From NCBI RefSeq assembly GCF_029338275.1, contig NZ_CP119789.1:1116001-1180000 (forward strand): 64,000 bases of DNA. The letters run 5' to 3'. Each line of letters starts with the position of its first letter. Position 1 is the first letter of the stretch. The notes under the pieces were generated by a model. It saw nothing but the letters and a program-made list of their open reading frames with translations, was not told where the DNA came from and made no database searches. Made by a program: the position numbers and the translations under genes. This stretch comes from Haloarcula ordinaria. Its GTDB lineage: Archaea > Halobacteriota > Halobacteria > Halobacteriales > Haloarculaceae. Shown one piece after another: positions 20,368 through 30,737 of the stretch.

Positions 20368-20952
20368 ATGTCACAGGAGTACAGCTCGGTCGAGCTGGTC
20401 GGTGACGAGACGGTCAAGCACTTCACGATGGCGGTGCTCGTGGCGGCGCTGACGGCGGCGCTCTCGCAGATCTCGATTCCGCTGCCGGGGTCGCTCCCGC
20501 CCTTTTCGCTCCAGCCGTTCGGGATGTTCTTCGCCGGCCTGCTGCTCGGCCCGCTGTGGGGCGGGCTGGCACTGGCGCTGTACATCCTGGTCGGCGTCGC
20601 CGGTGTCCCGGTGTTCTCCAACGGGAACGCCGGCCTCGGCTACGTCCTCGTGGGCCAGGGCACCGGTGGCTTCCTCGTGGGCTTCCTCGCCGGCGCGGTC
20701 GTCGCCGGCGCTATCGTCCACCGTGACATCGACCCGCGTGACCTCTCGACGGTGTCGGTGCTCGTCCAGGTGGTGGGTCTCGCCGCCGCGCTCGTCGTCG
20801 TCTACGCCATCGGCGTCCCGTGGCTCTCGGCCGTCACCGGCCTCCCGCTCGTCCGGGCGGCCACCGTGATGCTCCCGTACGTCCCCTTCGACGTGGTGAA
20901 GCTCGGCATCGCCGTCGCCATCGTCGAGGGTGGCTACCTCGCGACGCGATGA
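20368..20952 (+). CDS. bioY: Biotin ECF transporter S component BioY
   Basis: A 194-aa membrane protein with six predicted helices. Family segments are PFSLQPFGMFFAGLLLGP and YVLVGQGTGGFLVGFLAG. BioY binds biotin in the membrane and works with BioM and BioN, which follow with short overlaps. The ATG at 20368 fits a leaderless transcript from the promoter at ~20337. The last base triplet overlaps the bioM start by 4 nt. Confidence 0.92.
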   Translation: MSQEYSSVELVGDETVKHFTMAVLVAALTAALSQISIPLPGSLPPFSLQPFGMFFAGLLLGPLWGGLALALYILVGVAGVPVFSNGNAGLGYVLVGQGTGGFLVGFLAGAVVAGAIVHRDIDPRDLSTVSVLVQVVGLAAALVVVYAIGVPWLSAVTGLPLVRAATVMLPYVPFDVVKLGIAVAIVEGGYLATR

Positions 20953-21653
20953 TAACGCTCGAGGACGTCACCTTCCGCTACGACGATACCCGCGTCCTCG
21001 ACGGGCTCTCGCTGTCGGTTCCCGACGGGGAGTTCTGCCTGCTGGTCGGCCCCAACGGGAGCGGGAAGACGACGCTCGTCCGGCACCTGAACGCGCTGTT
21101 GACGCCCGAGGCAGGGACCGTCACCGTCGACGGCGTCGACGTGAGCGAGTCCCCGGTGGTCGCCCGGACCACGGTCGGGATGGTGTTCCAGCACCCACGC
21201 GACCAGTTCGTCGCCGCCACCGTCGGGGCCGACGTGGCGTTCGGGCCGGAGAACCTCGGGCTCGAGCGGGACGAAATCGACCGCCGGGTCGACGACGCGC
21301 TGTCGGCCGTGGGACTGGCCGACCGGGTCGACGCCCGGCTGGACTCGCTGTCGGGCGGCGAGCAGGCGCGGGCGGCCATCGCCGGGGCGCTGGCGATGGA
21401 GCCCGACTACCTCGTGCTGGACGAACCGCTCGTCGGCCTCGACTGGCCGGCCCGCGAGTCCGTGCTCGAACACCTCTCGGCACTCAACGACGCGGGCACT
21501 GGTCTGCTGGTCGTGACCCACGACCTGCGCGACCTCCACGAGCGGGCCGACCGGATCGTGGGACTCGACGGCGGGCAGGTCGTCCTCGACGACGCGCCCG
21601 CGGCGGCACTGGACCGCGTCGAACCCCTCGGCGTCCGGGACCCGCGATGCTGA
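20949..21653 (+). CDS. bioM: Biotin ECF transporter ATPase BioM
   Basis: A 234-aa ABC ATPase with Walker A GPNGSGKTT (~residues 35-43), Q-loop VFQHPRDQF, signature LSGGEQARAAIAGAL, Walker B YLVLDEPLVGLD and H-loop VVTHD. The QHP-type Q-loop is typical of ECF/Cbi-type ATPases. The ATG at 20949 overlaps the bioY stop (ATGA), and the 3' end overlaps bioN by 7 nt. The single ATPase gene suggests a homodimer driving biotin import. Confidence 0.92.
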   Translation: MITLEDVTFRYDDTRVLDGLSLSVPDGEFCLLVGPNGSGKTTLVRHLNALLTPEAGTVTVDGVDVSESPVVARTTVGMVFQHPRDQFVAATVGADVAFGPENLGLERDEIDRRVDDALSAVGLADRVDARLDSLSGGEQARAAIAGALAMEPDYLVLDEPLVGLDWPARESVLEHLSALNDAGTGLLVVTHDLRDLHERADRIVGLDGGQVVLDDAPAAALDRVEPLGVRDPRC

Positions 21654-22351
21654 CCTACCAGTCGGGGGCGACGGCGCTCCACCGCCTCGACCCGCGGGGG
21701 AAACTCCTCGTGCAGTTCGGCCTGGCCATCGCCGTCGTCGCGCACCCGACTGTCCCGTGGCTCGTCGGCGCGACGCTGCTCGGCTTGGCCGCGCTGGCGG
21801 CCGCACGGCTCTCCCCGCTCACCGTGTTCCGGGCGTACTGGGTCGTCTTCGCAGTGCTGGCCGTCGCCCCGCTGCTGGCCGGCGTGGCCCTCGGTCCACC
21901 CTGGTTTCGGGTCGACCCGGCGCTCGACTCGCTTCGCGCCGTCGCGCGGGTGGTTCCCATCCTCTTCGTGAGCGCCGCTTACCTCCGGACGACGTCGGTC
22001 CGTGAGACCCGGGCCGCCGTCCAGCGAGTCGTCCCCGGCAAGCCCGGTCAGTTGCTCGGCGTCGGGATGGCGCTGGTCGTGCGACTCTTCCCCCTCGTAC
22101 TCAGCGACGTCCGGGAAGTGCGGGACGCGATTCGGGCCCGCGGCGGGGAGCGGCGGTCGCCGTGGGAGCGGGCTCGGGTACTGGTCGTCCGGTCGCTGGA
22201 CCGGACGCTCGCCCGCTCGGACCGCCTGGGGGTCGCGCTCCGGGCCCGGTGTTTCGCCTGGAACCCGACGCTCCCGGCGCTGGCATTCGAGGGGCGTGAC
22301 TACCCGGTCCTGGCACTGGGGCTCGCGCTGACGCTGTCGCCGCTGTTGTGA
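21647..22351 (+). CDS. bioN: Biotin ECF transporter transmembrane component BioN (EcfT)
   Basis: A 234-aa EcfT-type membrane protein with about five helices and a cytoplasmic coupling region. The two expected Ala-Arg-Gly-like motifs are AIRARGGER and ALRARCFAW; the second has Cys in place of Gly. It couples ATP hydrolysis by BioM to substrate release from BioY. The start at 21647 (MLTYQSGATALHRLDPRGK) matches the family N-terminus and lies inside the end of bioM. Confidence 0.88.
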   Translation: MLTYQSGATALHRLDPRGKLLVQFGLAIAVVAHPTVPWLVGATLLGLAALAAARLSPLTVFRAYWVVFAVLAVAPLLAGVALGPPWFRVDPALDSLRAVARVVPILFVSAAYLRTTSVRETRAAVQRVVPGKPGQLLGVGMALVVRLFPLVLSDVREVRDAIRARGGERRSPWERARVLVVRSLDRTLARSDRLGVALRARCFAWNPTLPALAFEGRDYPVLALGLALTLSPLL

Positions 22352-22367
22352 CCACCGCTCGCGTGAC

Positions 22368-23168
22368 TCAGTCGGCCGCCTGGCTCGACCCGCTCGTGAG
22401 GTAGGCCTTCGTCGCGTCGACCAGGGCCTTGCGGAACTCGGACTCGTCGGGGTCCGGTGACAACGCCGCGAACTGGCGCTTGAACGCGCCGAAATCGAGG
22501 TCCGGAGCGTCCGACGCGGCCGCGTGCGCGAGGTCGTACAGCCGATGGTCCGACTCGAGCAGGTCGTGTCGCTCACAGAGCGCCAGCGCGAACGCGGCGT
22601 TGACCGCCGTGATGTCCGGGTCGGCGGCCGGCGTGCGACGGCTCGACGGTTCGGGCGTGCCGTCCCGCGGTGCCACCCGCGTCCCCACGCCGTCCCACGC
22701 CGGCGGGTCGACCGGGCGGTCGGCGACGGCCGCCGCGAGACTCGCCTCGAGGAAGTCGACCACCTTGTCGCCCGGCACCATCTGCATCCAGACGTCGTCC
22801 GCGTAGACGTCTTTCATGTGGTTCGCGATCTGGTAGCAGTGGACGAGCTTCCGGCGCTCGACCGACCGGCCCGCTATCGCGAGGAAGATAGCCTCCTCCG
22901 TCGACTGGGTGTGTGAGGGGTGACCCCGCTCGTAGTGGTGCATGTGGGCGTACTCGTGCAGCGCGAGCTCGCGGGCCAGCGCGCTCGTCGCGGCCTGCCG
23001 GGAGATGATGAGGAGGTGACTCTCCTCGTCGTGGCTGACGCGCGTGCGCTCGTCCGGGTCCGTGCGCACGCGGACTGTCACCGGACGGTCGAGGTCGTAC
23101 TCCGTCGAGAAGAGGTCGCGCGCTCCGAGAAACGGTTCGGCCGGGCCGCCCCGCACGTGAACGTCCAT
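22368..23168 (-). CDS. DUF5781 family protein, putative zinc protease
   Basis: A 266-aa haloarchaeal protein with HEYAH at residues 71-75, the HExxH zinc-protease motif, and an acidic residue cluster (STEEAIF) about 20 residues later that may supply the third ligand. No signal peptide or membrane segment is visible, so it is probably cytosolic. I recall this family as DUF5781; activity has not been shown to my knowledge. It is convergent with bioN, with only 16 bp between the stops. Confidence 0.8.
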   Translation of the reverse strand: MDVHVRGGPAEPFLGARDLFSTEYDLDRPVTVRVRTDPDERTRVSHDEESHLLIISRQAATSALARELALHEYAHMHHYERGHPSHTQSTEEAIFLAIAGRSVERRKLVHCYQIANHMKDVYADDVWMQMVPGDKVVDFLEASLAAAVADRPVDPPAWDGVGTRVAPRDGTPEPSSRRTPAADPDITAVNAAFALALCERHDLLESDHRLYDLAHAAASDAPDLDFGAFKRQFAALSPDPDESEFRKALVDATKAYLTSGSSQAAD

Positions 23169-23223
23169 GTATATTGTTCACACGGGCCGAGGCTGTATGG
23201 TTCTTGCGGGGTCGGCGGCCGAA

Positions 23224-24177
23224 CTACACCACGCCCCCGACCGAGAGCACCACGGCCGCTCCGACGGCGAACCCCACGACGCCGATGACCGCACCGGCCC
23301 GGACCCAGCGCCGGAGTCGCCGCCTGACTGCCTCGGCCTCGCCCTCGAACACGACGAGCCGTCGCTCTCCGTCGCTCACCAGCGGATACCGCGTCTCGGG
23401 GTCGCGGGTGACCGTCCCCAGTACCGTCACCGCACACTCCGGTTCGAGTCGGTGCTCGACGAACGCCTGGTCGGGGTCGGCGTCGAGTCCCGCCTGCTCG
23501 CGGACGGCCGCCAGGTCGGGTGCGTCGGTGCTCCCTGTCCCTCCTCGTACTCGGACGTCTTCGCCACCCATGAGCGGTCGCCCCCAGAGCCGGACTGACC
23601 CGCCGGAGGGGTCGACTACGACGGCTCCGCTTCCGTCGTCGACGACGAAGCGCGCGTCTGTCCGCTCGTAATGACACTCAGCGGGGGCCGTCCGGTGTGC
23701 GATGCCCCGATCTTCGGTGACTCTGAGCGAGTACCACAGCGACTGCTCGCCCGACAGCGGCGCGGTCACGGCGTCCTCGTCCACCTCGCCCGTCCCGGAG
23801 ACGATCGTCGGCCCCTCGTCGAGCCCGGCCATCGCGTCGGTTCCGCGCCTGACCTGCCGGTACTCGTCGAGATTTCCGATGGCGACGGCCGCGCCGACCG
23901 TGCCGACGACGACCAATCCGAACCCGACCGCGAAGGGGAGCGACCCGGGCTCGCCTTCGGCGGGCACGTCACCCGGGAGCGCGACCAGTGCGAGGAGCCC
24001 GGTCCCGGCGATCACCGGTCCGGCGGCGTCCCACCACCTGACTCCCAGGCGACGGCCGACGTGCGTGAGCGACCGCCCCAGCCGGAAGTAGTACCACAGC
24101 ACCGCGAGCATTGCGAGAACCGGGACGAGGAAGACGAGGACGAAGACGGCCACGAAGATATCGACCAGCGCAACCAT
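23224..24177 (-). CDS. Membrane protein with GIDE-like domain
   Basis: A 317-aa protein with N-terminal helices (residues ~5-30, 50-70 and 82-103), a soluble central domain, and a C-terminal helix ([19 protein letters not shown]). The central part ([25 protein letters not shown] and on) resembles the GIDE/MULAN module of mitochondrial E3 ligases, which in archaea occurs without a RING finger. Function is unknown. The ATG at 24177 is preferred because upstream frame sequence lacks hydrophobic or family character. It is divergent from EF-2. Confidence 0.72.
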   Translation of the reverse strand: MVALVDIFVAVFVLVFLVPVLAMLAVLWYYFRLGRSLTHVGRRLGVRWWDAAGPVIAGTGLLALVALPGDVPAEGEPGSLPFAVGFGLVVVGTVGAAVAIGNLDEYRQVRRGTDAMAGLDEGPTIVSGTGEVDEDAVTAPLSGEQSLWYSLRVTEDRGIAHRTAPAECHYERTDARFVVDDGSGAVVVDPSGGSVRLWGRPLMGGEDVRVRGGTGSTDAPDLAAVREQAGLDADPDQAFVEHRLEPECAVTVLGTVTRDPETRYPLVSDGERRLVVFEGEAEAVRRRLRRWVRAGAVIGVVGFAVGAAVVLSVGGVV

Positions 24178-24384
24178 TGCCTCCGGTTTGATACTGCTAC
24201 CCTGGTAACTCTTGGCCTCCCTCGATTCGCCCGCGGCCTGTGGGCCGCTCACATACGTCCGCCGAAACACCGACAGGCCGCTCGACAGGGTCGCTCCCCG
24301 CCGGGCTTCCGCGTTCGGGTGTCTCTGACACGCTCAGGCGGAAACACTATCCTTTTGACCCTCCTGTTGATACGCTTCTGTATA

Positions 24385-26571
24385 ATGGGCCGACGCAAGA
24401 AAATCGTTCAGGAATGTGAGTCCCTGATGCACGACCCGGAGAACATCCGGAACATCGCCATCGCGGCTCACGTCGACCACGGGAAGACGACGCTGACAGA
24501 CAACCTGCTCGCCGGTGCGGGCATGATCTCCGACGACACGGCCGGCCAGCAGCTCGCCATGGACACGGAGGAAGACGAGCAGGAACGTGGCATCACCATC
24601 GACGCGGCCAACGTCTCGATGACCCACGAGTACGAGGACACCAACCACCTCATCAACCTCATCGACACGCCTGGCCACGTCGACTTCGGTGGCGACGTGA
24701 CCCGTGCGATGCGTGCCGTCGACGGTGCGCTCGTCGTCGTCGACGCCGTCGAGGGCGCGATGCCCCAGACCGAGACGGTGCTTCGCCAGGCGCTGCGCGA
24801 GGGCGTCAAGCCGACCCTCTTCATCAACAAGGTCGACCGCCTCATCTCCGAACTGCAGGAAGGGCCCGAAGAGATGCAAAAGCGGCTCCTCTCGGTCATC
24901 AGCGACGTCAACGACCTCATCCGCGGCATGACCGAGGAGATGGACGACATCGACGACTGGACCGTCTCCGTCGAGGAGGGGACCGTCGGCTTCGGTTCGG
25001 CGCTGTACAAGTGGGGCGTCTCGATGCCCTCGATGCAGCGCACCGGGATGGACTTCGGCGACATCATGGAACTGGAGCGCGCCGACAAGCGCCAGGAACT
25101 CCACGAGCGGACGCCGCTGTCGAACGTCGTGCTCGACATGGTCTGTGAGCACTTCCCGAACCCCAACGCCGCCCAACCGATGCGTATCCCGCGCATCTGG
25201 CGCGGCGACGACACCTCCGAACTCGCCGAGCAGATGCGCCTGGTCGACGAGGACGGCGAGGTCGTCCTGATGGTCACCGACATCGGTATCGACCCCCACG
25301 CCGGCGAGATCGCCGCCGGGCGTGTCTTCTCCGGGACGCTGGAGAAGGGCCAGGAACTGTACGTCTCCGGGACCGCGGGCAAGAACCGCATCCAGAGCGT
25401 CGGCATCTACATGGGCGGCGAGCGCGAGGAAGTCGAAGAGGTTCCCGCCGGGAACATCGCCGCCGTCACCGGTCTGAAAGACGCCATCGCCGGCTCCACC
25501 GTCTCCAGTGTCGAGATGACGCCCTTCGAGTCCATCGAGCACATCTCGGAGCCGGTCATCACGAAATCCGTCGAGGCCCAGAACATGGACGACCTGCCGA
25601 AGCTCATCAAGACGCTCCAGCAGGTCGCGAAGGAGGACCCGACCATCCAGGTCGAGATCAACGAGGACACCGGCGAGCACCTCATCTCCGGCCAGGGTGA
25701 GCTCCACCTGGAGGTCATCGGCCAGCGTATCGAGCGCAACCAGGGCATCCCCATCAACACCGGTGAGCCCATCGTCGTCTACCGCGAGGCCCCGCAGCAG
25801 GAGTCCCGCGAGGTCGAGGGCATCTCACCGAACCGCCACAACCGGTTCTACATCTCCGTCCACCCGCTCGCCGAGGACATCGTCGAGACCATCAAGATGG
25901 GCGAAGCGTCGATGGACATGCCGGAACTCGAGCGCCGTGAGGCGCTGCAGGAGGCCGGCCTCGACAAGGACACGTCCCAGAACGTCGAGCACATCCACGG
26001 CACCAACATCCTCATCGACGACACGAAGGGGATTCAGCACCTCAACGAGACGATGGAACTCGTCATCGAGGGGCTCGAGGAAGCCCTCGACGAGGGGCCG
26101 CTGGCGAAGGAGCCGGTTCAGGGCTCGCTCCTGCGTCTCCACGACGCCCGCCTCCACGAGGACGCCATCCACCGCGGTCCGGCCCAGGTCATCCCCGCGG
26201 TCCGGAACGCGGTCCACAACGCGCTCATCGACGCGCGTATCAAGCTGCTCGAGCCGATTCAGCAGGTCCGCATCGACGTGCCCAACGACCACATGGGCGC
26301 CGCGTCCGGTGAGATCCAGGGTCGCCGTGGCCGCGTCGACGACATGTACCAGGAAGGCGACCTGATGGTCGTCGAGGGCATCGCCCCCGTCGACGAGATG
26401 ATCGGCTTCTCCTCGGACATCCGCTCCGCGACGGAGGGTCGTGCCTCCTGGAACACGGAGAACGCCGGTTTCCAGGTCATGGCCGACAACCTCCAGCCGG
26501 AGAAGATCACCGAGATCCGCGAGCGCAAGGGCATGAAGCTCGAACTGCCCGAGGCCATCGACTACTTCTAG
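24385..26571 (+). CDS. fusA: Translation elongation factor EF-2
   Basis: A 728-aa translocation GTPase. G1 [10 protein letters not shown], switch [12 protein letters not shown]3 [10 protein letters not shown] and G4 NKVD are intact. The diphthamide His is residue 596 in [12 protein letters not shown]. Length is normal and there is no intein. The start [15 protein letters not shown] at 24385 matches archaeal EF-2; a longer open frame upstream covers the divergent neighbour and is not coding. A run of T follows the stop within 10 nt. Confidence 0.97.
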   Translation: MGRRKKIVQECESLMHDPENIRNIAIAAHVDHGKTTLTDNLLAGAGMISDDTAGQQLAMDTEEDEQERGITIDAANVSMTHEYEDTNHLINLIDTPGHVDFGGDVTRAMRAVDGALVVVDAVEGAMPQTETVLRQALREGVKPTLFINKVDRLISELQEGPEEMQKRLLSVISDVNDLIRGMTEEMDDIDDWTVSVEEGTVGFGSALYKWGVSMPSMQRTGMDFGDIMELERADKRQELHERTPLSNVVLDMVCEHFPNPNAAQPMRIPRIWRGDDTSELAEQMRLVDEDGEVVLMVTDIGIDPHAGEIAAGRVFSGTLEKGQELYVSGTAGKNRIQSVGIYMGGEREEVEEVPAGNIAAVTGLKDAIAGSTVSSVEMTPFESIEHISEPVITKSVEAQNMDDLPKLIKTLQQVAKEDPTIQVEINEDTGEHLISGQGELHLEVIGQRIERNQGIPINTGEPIVVYREAPQQESREVEGISPNRHNRFYISVHPLAEDIVETIKMGEASMDMPELERREALQEAGLDKDTSQNVEHIHGTNILIDDTKGIQHLNETMELVIEGLEEALDEGPLAKEPVQGSLLRLHDARLHEDAIHRGPAQVIPAVRNAVHNALIDARIKLLEPIQQVRIDVPNDHMGAASGEIQGRRGRVDDMYQEGDLMVVEGIAPVDEMIGFSSDIRSATEGRASWNTENAGFQVMADNLQPEKITEIRERKGMKLELPEAIDYF

Positions 26572-26935
26572 AACCCACTTTTTGCTGCGTCGCGTTCGAG
26601 TCGCGCCTTCGGCGCGCTCGAACCTCTCTGCTCACGGGCGTGCAGCGCCCGTTCGCATAGTCAGCGGGACCGAAAGTCCCGCTCGACTTGCAAAAACTTG
26701 GAGAAAAGGCGGGACCTCGCTTCGCTCGGTCCCGTGAAACCGCGCCTCACTTCGTTCGGCGCGGTCTGCTTGCAGTGAATTCCCCTGCGCTTGGGGTGGG
26801 CCGCCGTCGTCGCTATCTCAGGGGCGGTTTTGAGTGCATCAGACCGCCGACCGCCCCGACCCGCCCATCATCGTCGTGCAGCCCTCGGGCCGAAAGGACG
26901 GGATTCTTATAGCCACCTCTGCTGAGTATCCGACA
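26572..26935. other. Intergenic region with serial hairpins and a TATA box
   Basis: No protein gene is seen. A T-run (26578-26582) is followed by at least four hairpins: GTTCGAG...CTCGAAC with a GCGCC/GGCGC core, GGGCG/CGCCC, AGCGGGAC/GTCCCGCT and ACCGCGCC/GGCGCGGT. They contain CACTTCGTTCGG-type strings like those after engB. Near the end TTCTTATA (26904-26911) is a good TATA box for the ACT-hom operon, predicting a start near 26934. Confidence 0.55.
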
Positions 26936-26974
26936 ATGAGCGGATTCACTCCACAGGAGGTGAGCGGGCGATGA
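26936..26974 (+). CDS. 12-codon mini-ORF ahead of the ACT-hom operon
   Basis: ATG at 26936 reads MSGFTPQEVSGR and stops at TGA 26972-26974, overlapping the next ATG (26971) as ATGA. It starts about 2 nt after the predicted transcript start, so it would be the leaderless first ORF. It contains a strong Shine-Dalgarno GGAGGTG that serves the next gene. A leader peptide or a translational coupler is possible. It could also be chance. Confidence 0.4.
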   Translation: MSGFTPQEVSGR

Positions 26975-27504
26975 GCGACTCGACCGAAGAGGTTCGTGCG
27001 TACACAGTTCGGCTCGAACTGGTCGACGAACCGGGCGAACTGCTGCGGGCGCTCGAGCCCATCGCCAACAACGGCGGGAACCTCCTCTCTATCTTCCACG
27101 AGCGGGGGAACGTCACCCCGCGTGGCCACATCCCCGTGGAGGTCGACCTGGAGGCGACGCCCGACCGGTTCGACGGCATCGTCGACGCTCTGCGCGATGC
27201 GGGCATCAACGTCATCCAGGCCGGCGCCGAGCGCTACAGCGAGGCGCTCACCATCGTCCTCTCGGGTCACCTGGTCGACACCGACCTCTCGGATACACTC
27301 TCGCACATCCAGGAGTCGACCAGCGCCACCGTCACCGACCTCTCGCTGTCCGCCCCCGAGGGAACCGAGGACGCTTCCAGCGCACGCCTCCGGCTGGCGA
27401 CCGAGGAGGGCGCCGTCGAGGAGGCGCTGGCCGCGGTCCGCGAGGTGGCCACGGAGAAGGACCTGCGTCTCATCGAGCCGCTCACGGTGGGTGGTGACAC
27501 ATGA
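26971..27504 (+). CDS. ACT-domain amino-acid-binding protein
   Basis: A 177-aa protein with an N-terminal ACT fold (VRLELVDEPGELLRALEPIANNGGNLLSI) and a second, more diverged ACT-like half (ALTIVLSGHLVDTDLSDTLSHI). ACT domains bind amino acids and regulate metabolic enzymes. It overlaps the following homoserine dehydrogenase by 4 nt. That enzyme lacks its own ACT domain, so this protein is probably its allosteric partner for threonine or a related ligand (inference). A GGAGGTG Shine-Dalgarno lies 8 nt before the ATG. Confidence 0.85.
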   Translation: MSDSTEEVRAYTVRLELVDEPGELLRALEPIANNGGNLLSIFHERGNVTPRGHIPVEVDLEATPDRFDGIVDALRDAGINVIQAGAERYSEALTIVLSGHLVDTDLSDTLSHIQESTSATVTDLSLSAPEGTEDASSARLRLATEEGAVEEALAAVREVATEKDLRLIEPLTVGGDT

Positions 27505-28448
27505 GGCTCGCCGTGCTGGGCGCCGGCGCCGTCGGCGGGTCGGTCGTCGACCTCGCCGCGGACTACGGCCACACCGTGACCGCCTTCGCGGACTCCCAGA
27601 GCGCCGTCGTCGACACCGACGGCATCGACCCGCAGGGCGCACTCGACCGGAAAGCGCGGGACGGCATCGTCGGCGACGCCGGCCCCGAGGACGCGCTGAC
27701 CGCCGACTACGACGTGCTCGTCGAGGCGACGCCGACGACGCTGGGCGACGCCCAGCCCGGCTTCGGCCACGTCGAGACCGCTCTGGAACTCGACCGCCAC
27801 GTCGTGCTGGCCAACAAGGGCCCCGTCGCAGAGCGGTTCGCCGAGGTCCGCGCACTGGAGGCCGACAGCGAGGGCACGGTCCTGTTCGAGGCGACCGTCG
27901 GCGGCGCGATGCCGGTCCTCTCGACCATCGCCGACTTCGACCCCGACCACATCTCGGCGGTTCGCGGCGTCCTCAACGGGACGGCGAACTTCATCCTCTC
28001 GCGGATGTCCGCCGAGGGACTGGGCTACGAGCACGTGCTGGCCGAAGCCCAGGACCTCGGCGTCGCCGAGGCCGACCCGACCTTCGACGTCGATGGCACC
28101 GACGCCGCGCTGAAAGGCGTCATCGTCGCGAACGTCCTGGCCGACGACGGCGAGGAGTATACGCTCGCGGACGCCGACGTCGAGGGTATCCAGGACATCT
28201 CGGGGAGTGCGCTCGAACTCGCCCAGGAAGACGGCCAGACGGTCCGGCTCATCGCTGAAGTCACCGAGGGCGACGTGCGTGTCGGGCCGCGGCTCGTCCA
28301 CGAACACGCGGCGCTCGCACCCACGGGCACGCGCAACATCGTCCAGTTAGAGACCGAACACGCCGGCCGGCTCAACATCTCGGGCCGGGGTGCGGGCGGT
28401 CCGGAGACGGCGAGTGCGGTGCTCGCCGACGTCGGCCGACTGGAGTAG
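27501..28448 (+). CDS. hom: Homoserine dehydrogenase
   Basis: A 315-aa NAD(P)-dependent enzyme of the short form. The Rossmann motif GAGAVGGSV is at residues 7-15, and the catalytic-domain signature GVLNGTANFILSRM is near 155-168. It reduces aspartate semialdehyde to homoserine in threonine and methionine synthesis. The usual C-terminal ACT domain is absent and supplied, it seems, by the overlapping upstream gene. Confidence 0.92.
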   Translation: MRLAVLGAGAVGGSVVDLAADYGHTVTAFADSQSAVVDTDGIDPQGALDRKARDGIVGDAGPEDALTADYDVLVEATPTTLGDAQPGFGHVETALELDRHVVLANKGPVAERFAEVRALEADSEGTVLFEATVGGAMPVLSTIADFDPDHISAVRGVLNGTANFILSRMSAEGLGYEHVLAEAQDLGVAEADPTFDVDGTDAALKGVIVANVLADDGEEYTLADADVEGIQDISGSALELAQEDGQTVRLIAEVTEGDVRVGPRLVHEHAALAPTGTRNIVQLETEHAGRLNISGRGAGGPETASAVLADVGRLE

Positions 28449-28622
28449 TCATACGCCTGCGGCTGTTCTCCCGTCGTCGTTCCCCGGCTAGCCGTGGCGC
28501 TTCGAGCCGTCAGCCGGCTGGCACCGTCGCCGTCGCGGGGAGACCGTGCGCGCCGGCCCCATGACACTATGTGGCAAATCGCACGAAAGCGCGGGCCTGA
28601 CGCTTGCTCGCTATCGAAATCG

Positions 28623-28628
28623 TTTTAT
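28623..28628 (+). promoter_or_regulatory. TATA box of the EF-1alpha operon
   Basis: TTTTAT preceded by purine-rich CGAAATCG (BRE-like) lies 52 nt before the EF-1alpha ATG. It predicts a start near 28652 and a ~28-nt leader. The rest of the 28449-28679 spacer shows no gene. Confidence 0.5.
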
Positions 28629-28679
28629 GAACTACAAAGTAAAGACACTCACATAGCGCCCCTGCGCGTGAGATAATCA

Positions 28680-29945
28680 ATGAGCGACGAACAACACCAG
28701 AACCTGGCCATCATCGGCCACGTCGACCACGGGAAGAGCACGCTCGTCGGCCGACTCCTGTACGAGACAGGATCGGTACCGGAGCACGTCATCGAACAGC
28801 ACAAGGAAGAGGCCGAGGAGAAGGGCAAGGGCGGCTTCGAGTTCGCCTACGTCATGGACAACCTCGCCGAAGAGCGAGAGCGCGGTGTCACCATCGACAT
28901 CGCCCACCAGGAGTTCACCACGGACACCTACGACTTCACCATCGTCGACTGTCCCGGCCACCGCGACTTCGTGAAGAACATGATCACGGGCGCGAGCCAG
29001 GCCGACAACGCCGTCCTCGTCGTCGCCGCCGACGACGGTGTCCAGCCGCAGACCCAGGAGCACGTCTTCCTGGCCCGCACCCTGGGCATCGGCGAACTCA
29101 TCGTCGCCGTCAACAAGATGGACCTCGTCGACTACAACGAATCCGACTACAAGCAGACCGTCGAGGAGGTCAAAGAGCTCCTCAACCAGGTCCGCTTCAA
29201 CACCGACGACGCCGAGTTCATCCCGATCTCGGCCTTCGAGGGCGACAACATCGCCGAAGCGTCCGACAACACCGGTTGGTACGACGGCGAGATCCTCCTC
29301 GAGGCACTCAACAACCTGCCGGCTCCGGAGCCGCCGACGGACGCGCCGCTCCGCCTGCCGATCCAGGACGTCTACACAATCTCCGGCATCGGGACGGTCC
29401 CCGTCGGCCGCGTCGAGACGGGCATCCTCAACACCGGCGACAACGTCAGCTTCCAGCCGTCCGACGTCGCTGGTGAGGTCAAGACCGTCGAGATGCACCA
29501 CGAGGAAGTCCCGAAGGCCGAGCCCGGTGACAACGTCGGGTTCAACGTCCGTGGCGTCGGCAAGGACGACATCCGCCGCGGCGACGTCTGTGGCCCCGCC
29601 GACGACCCGCCGTCGGTCGCCGAGACGTTCCAGGCCCAGATCGTCGTGATGCAGCACCCGTCGGTCATCACCGAGGGCTACACCCCGGTCTTCCACGCGC
29701 ACACCGCACAGGTCGCGTGTACCGTCGAGTCCATCGACAAGAAGATCGACCCGTCCTCCGGCGAGGTCGCCGAGGAGAACCCGGACTTCATCCAGAACGG
29801 CGACGCAGCGGTCGTCACCATCCGCCCGCAGAAGCCGCTCAGCATCGAGCCGTCCGGCGAGATTCCGGAGCTGGGTTCCTTCGCCATCCGCGACATGGGT
29901 CAGACCATCGCCGCCGGCAAGGTCCTCAGCGTCAACGAGCGATAA
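28680..29945 (+). CDS. tuf: Translation elongation factor EF-1alpha
   Basis: A 421-aa GTPase delivering aminoacyl-tRNA to the ribosome. G1 GHVDHGKST, switch [17 protein letters not shown]3 [12 protein letters not shown] and G4 NKMD are intact, and both beta-barrel domains are complete. It is followed after 3 nt by rps10, the usual archaeal pair. The sequence is very close to what I recall for Haloarcula EF-1alpha. Confidence 0.97.
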   Translation: MSDEQHQNLAIIGHVDHGKSTLVGRLLYETGSVPEHVIEQHKEEAEEKGKGGFEFAYVMDNLAEERERGVTIDIAHQEFTTDTYDFTIVDCPGHRDFVKNMITGASQADNAVLVVAADDGVQPQTQEHVFLARTLGIGELIVAVNKMDLVDYNESDYKQTVEEVKELLNQVRFNTDDAEFIPISAFEGDNIAEASDNTGWYDGEILLEALNNLPAPEPPTDAPLRLPIQDVYTISGIGTVPVGRVETGILNTGDNVSFQPSDVAGEVKTVEMHHEEVPKAEPGDNVGFNVRGVGKDDIRRGDVCGPADDPPSVAETFQAQIVVMQHPSVITEGYTPVFHAHTAQVACTVESIDKKIDPSSGEVAEENPDFIQNGDAAVVTIRPQKPLSIEPSGEIPELGSFAIRDMGQTIAAGKVLSVNER

Positions 29946-29948
29946 CGC

Positions 29949-30260
29949 ATGGCCCAGCAGGCACGCGTTCGGCTCGCGGGGACCAGCCCCGAGGACCTCG
30001 ACGACATCTGCGCCGACGTGCGGGAGATCGCGAGCAAGACGGGCGTCGAACTGTCCGGCCCCGTCCCGCTCCCCACGAAGACGCTGGAAGTCCCCACCCG
30101 CAAGTCCCCCGACGGTGAGGGGACCGCGACGTGGGAACACTGGGAGATGCGCGTCCACAAGCGCCTCATCGACATCGACGCCGACGAACGGGCGCTGCGC
30201 CAGCTGATGCGCATCCAGGTTCCCAACGACGTCTCCATCGAGATCGTCCTCGAGGACTGA
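29949..30260 (+). CDS. rps10: 30S ribosomal protein uS10
   Basis: A 103-aa small-subunit head protein ([20 protein letters not shown]) with the conserved [20 protein letters not shown] loop and [12 protein letters not shown]. It is cotranscribed with EF-1alpha. Confidence 0.96.
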   Translation: MAQQARVRLAGTSPEDLDDICADVREIASKTGVELSGPVPLPTKTLEVPTRKSPDGEGTATWEHWEMRVHKRLIDIDADERALRQLMRIQVPNDVSIEIVLED

Positions 30261-30400
30261 GACGGGTCGCGACCGCTCGGTCGCACCTGGCTTCCATCCG
30301 AATCGCAGGCCGGGACACACTCCACACGCTGTGTGCATCGCTATCGAAGGTCGCCCTCACGCGCAGGGTTTTTACCACCCCGCGTTAGAGAGGCAGGTGC

Positions 30401-30472
30401 GGGCTCGTAGATCAGTGGCAGATCGCTTCCTTCGCAAGGAAGAGGCCCCGGGTTCAAATCCCGGCGAGTCCA
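30401..30472 (+). tRNA. tRNA-Ala (CGC), integration target
   Basis: Acceptor GGGCTCG pairs with CGAGTCC, discriminator A. The anticodon stem CTTCC/GGAAG holds loop TTCGCAA with anticodon CGC. The T-arm is CCGGG TTCAAAT CCCGG. Length is 72 nt, no intron. A TATA-like GTTTTTACC is at 30368-30376. Its last 32 nt are the left attachment site of the adjoining element, so integration restores an intact tRNA. Confidence 0.95.
30441..30472 (+). other. attL (tRNA-Ala 3' end)
   Basis: A 32-nt segment identical to attR at 39454-39485, covering the variable loop, T-arm and 3' acceptor strand of tRNA-Ala. The 265-nt spacer that follows, to 30737, holds no gene. Confidence 0.9.
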
Positions 30473-30737
30473 TGCGAATTTCGCTCGTTCGGTAATCGCC
30501 CCAAGGCGGTCATTCTTTATAAAACCCATACACCGTTGAGCCGTGTGTTCGCTCCGTCACGAGGCACGGCTTGCCGGTTATGTTTTCGTGATTTCTCCGA
30601 GTCCACCGTGCGCCGAGTGGCGGTTTTCCAGAATGAAGATTTTCAATGTCCGACTCAGCCAGTATCATATACCACCATCTTGAAACCGAGACGCGTAACA
30701 GCGCGGTAGAACAAATCTGGTAGTACCTTAGCGTCAG

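Noticed and set aside
24334..25707. 457-codon frame antisense to EF-2
   Set aside because: Repetitive Val/Asp/Leu shadow composition with no motif.
28677..30338. 553-codon frame antisense to EF-1alpha and rps10
   Set aside because: Same shadow effect; spans two conserved genes and their gap.
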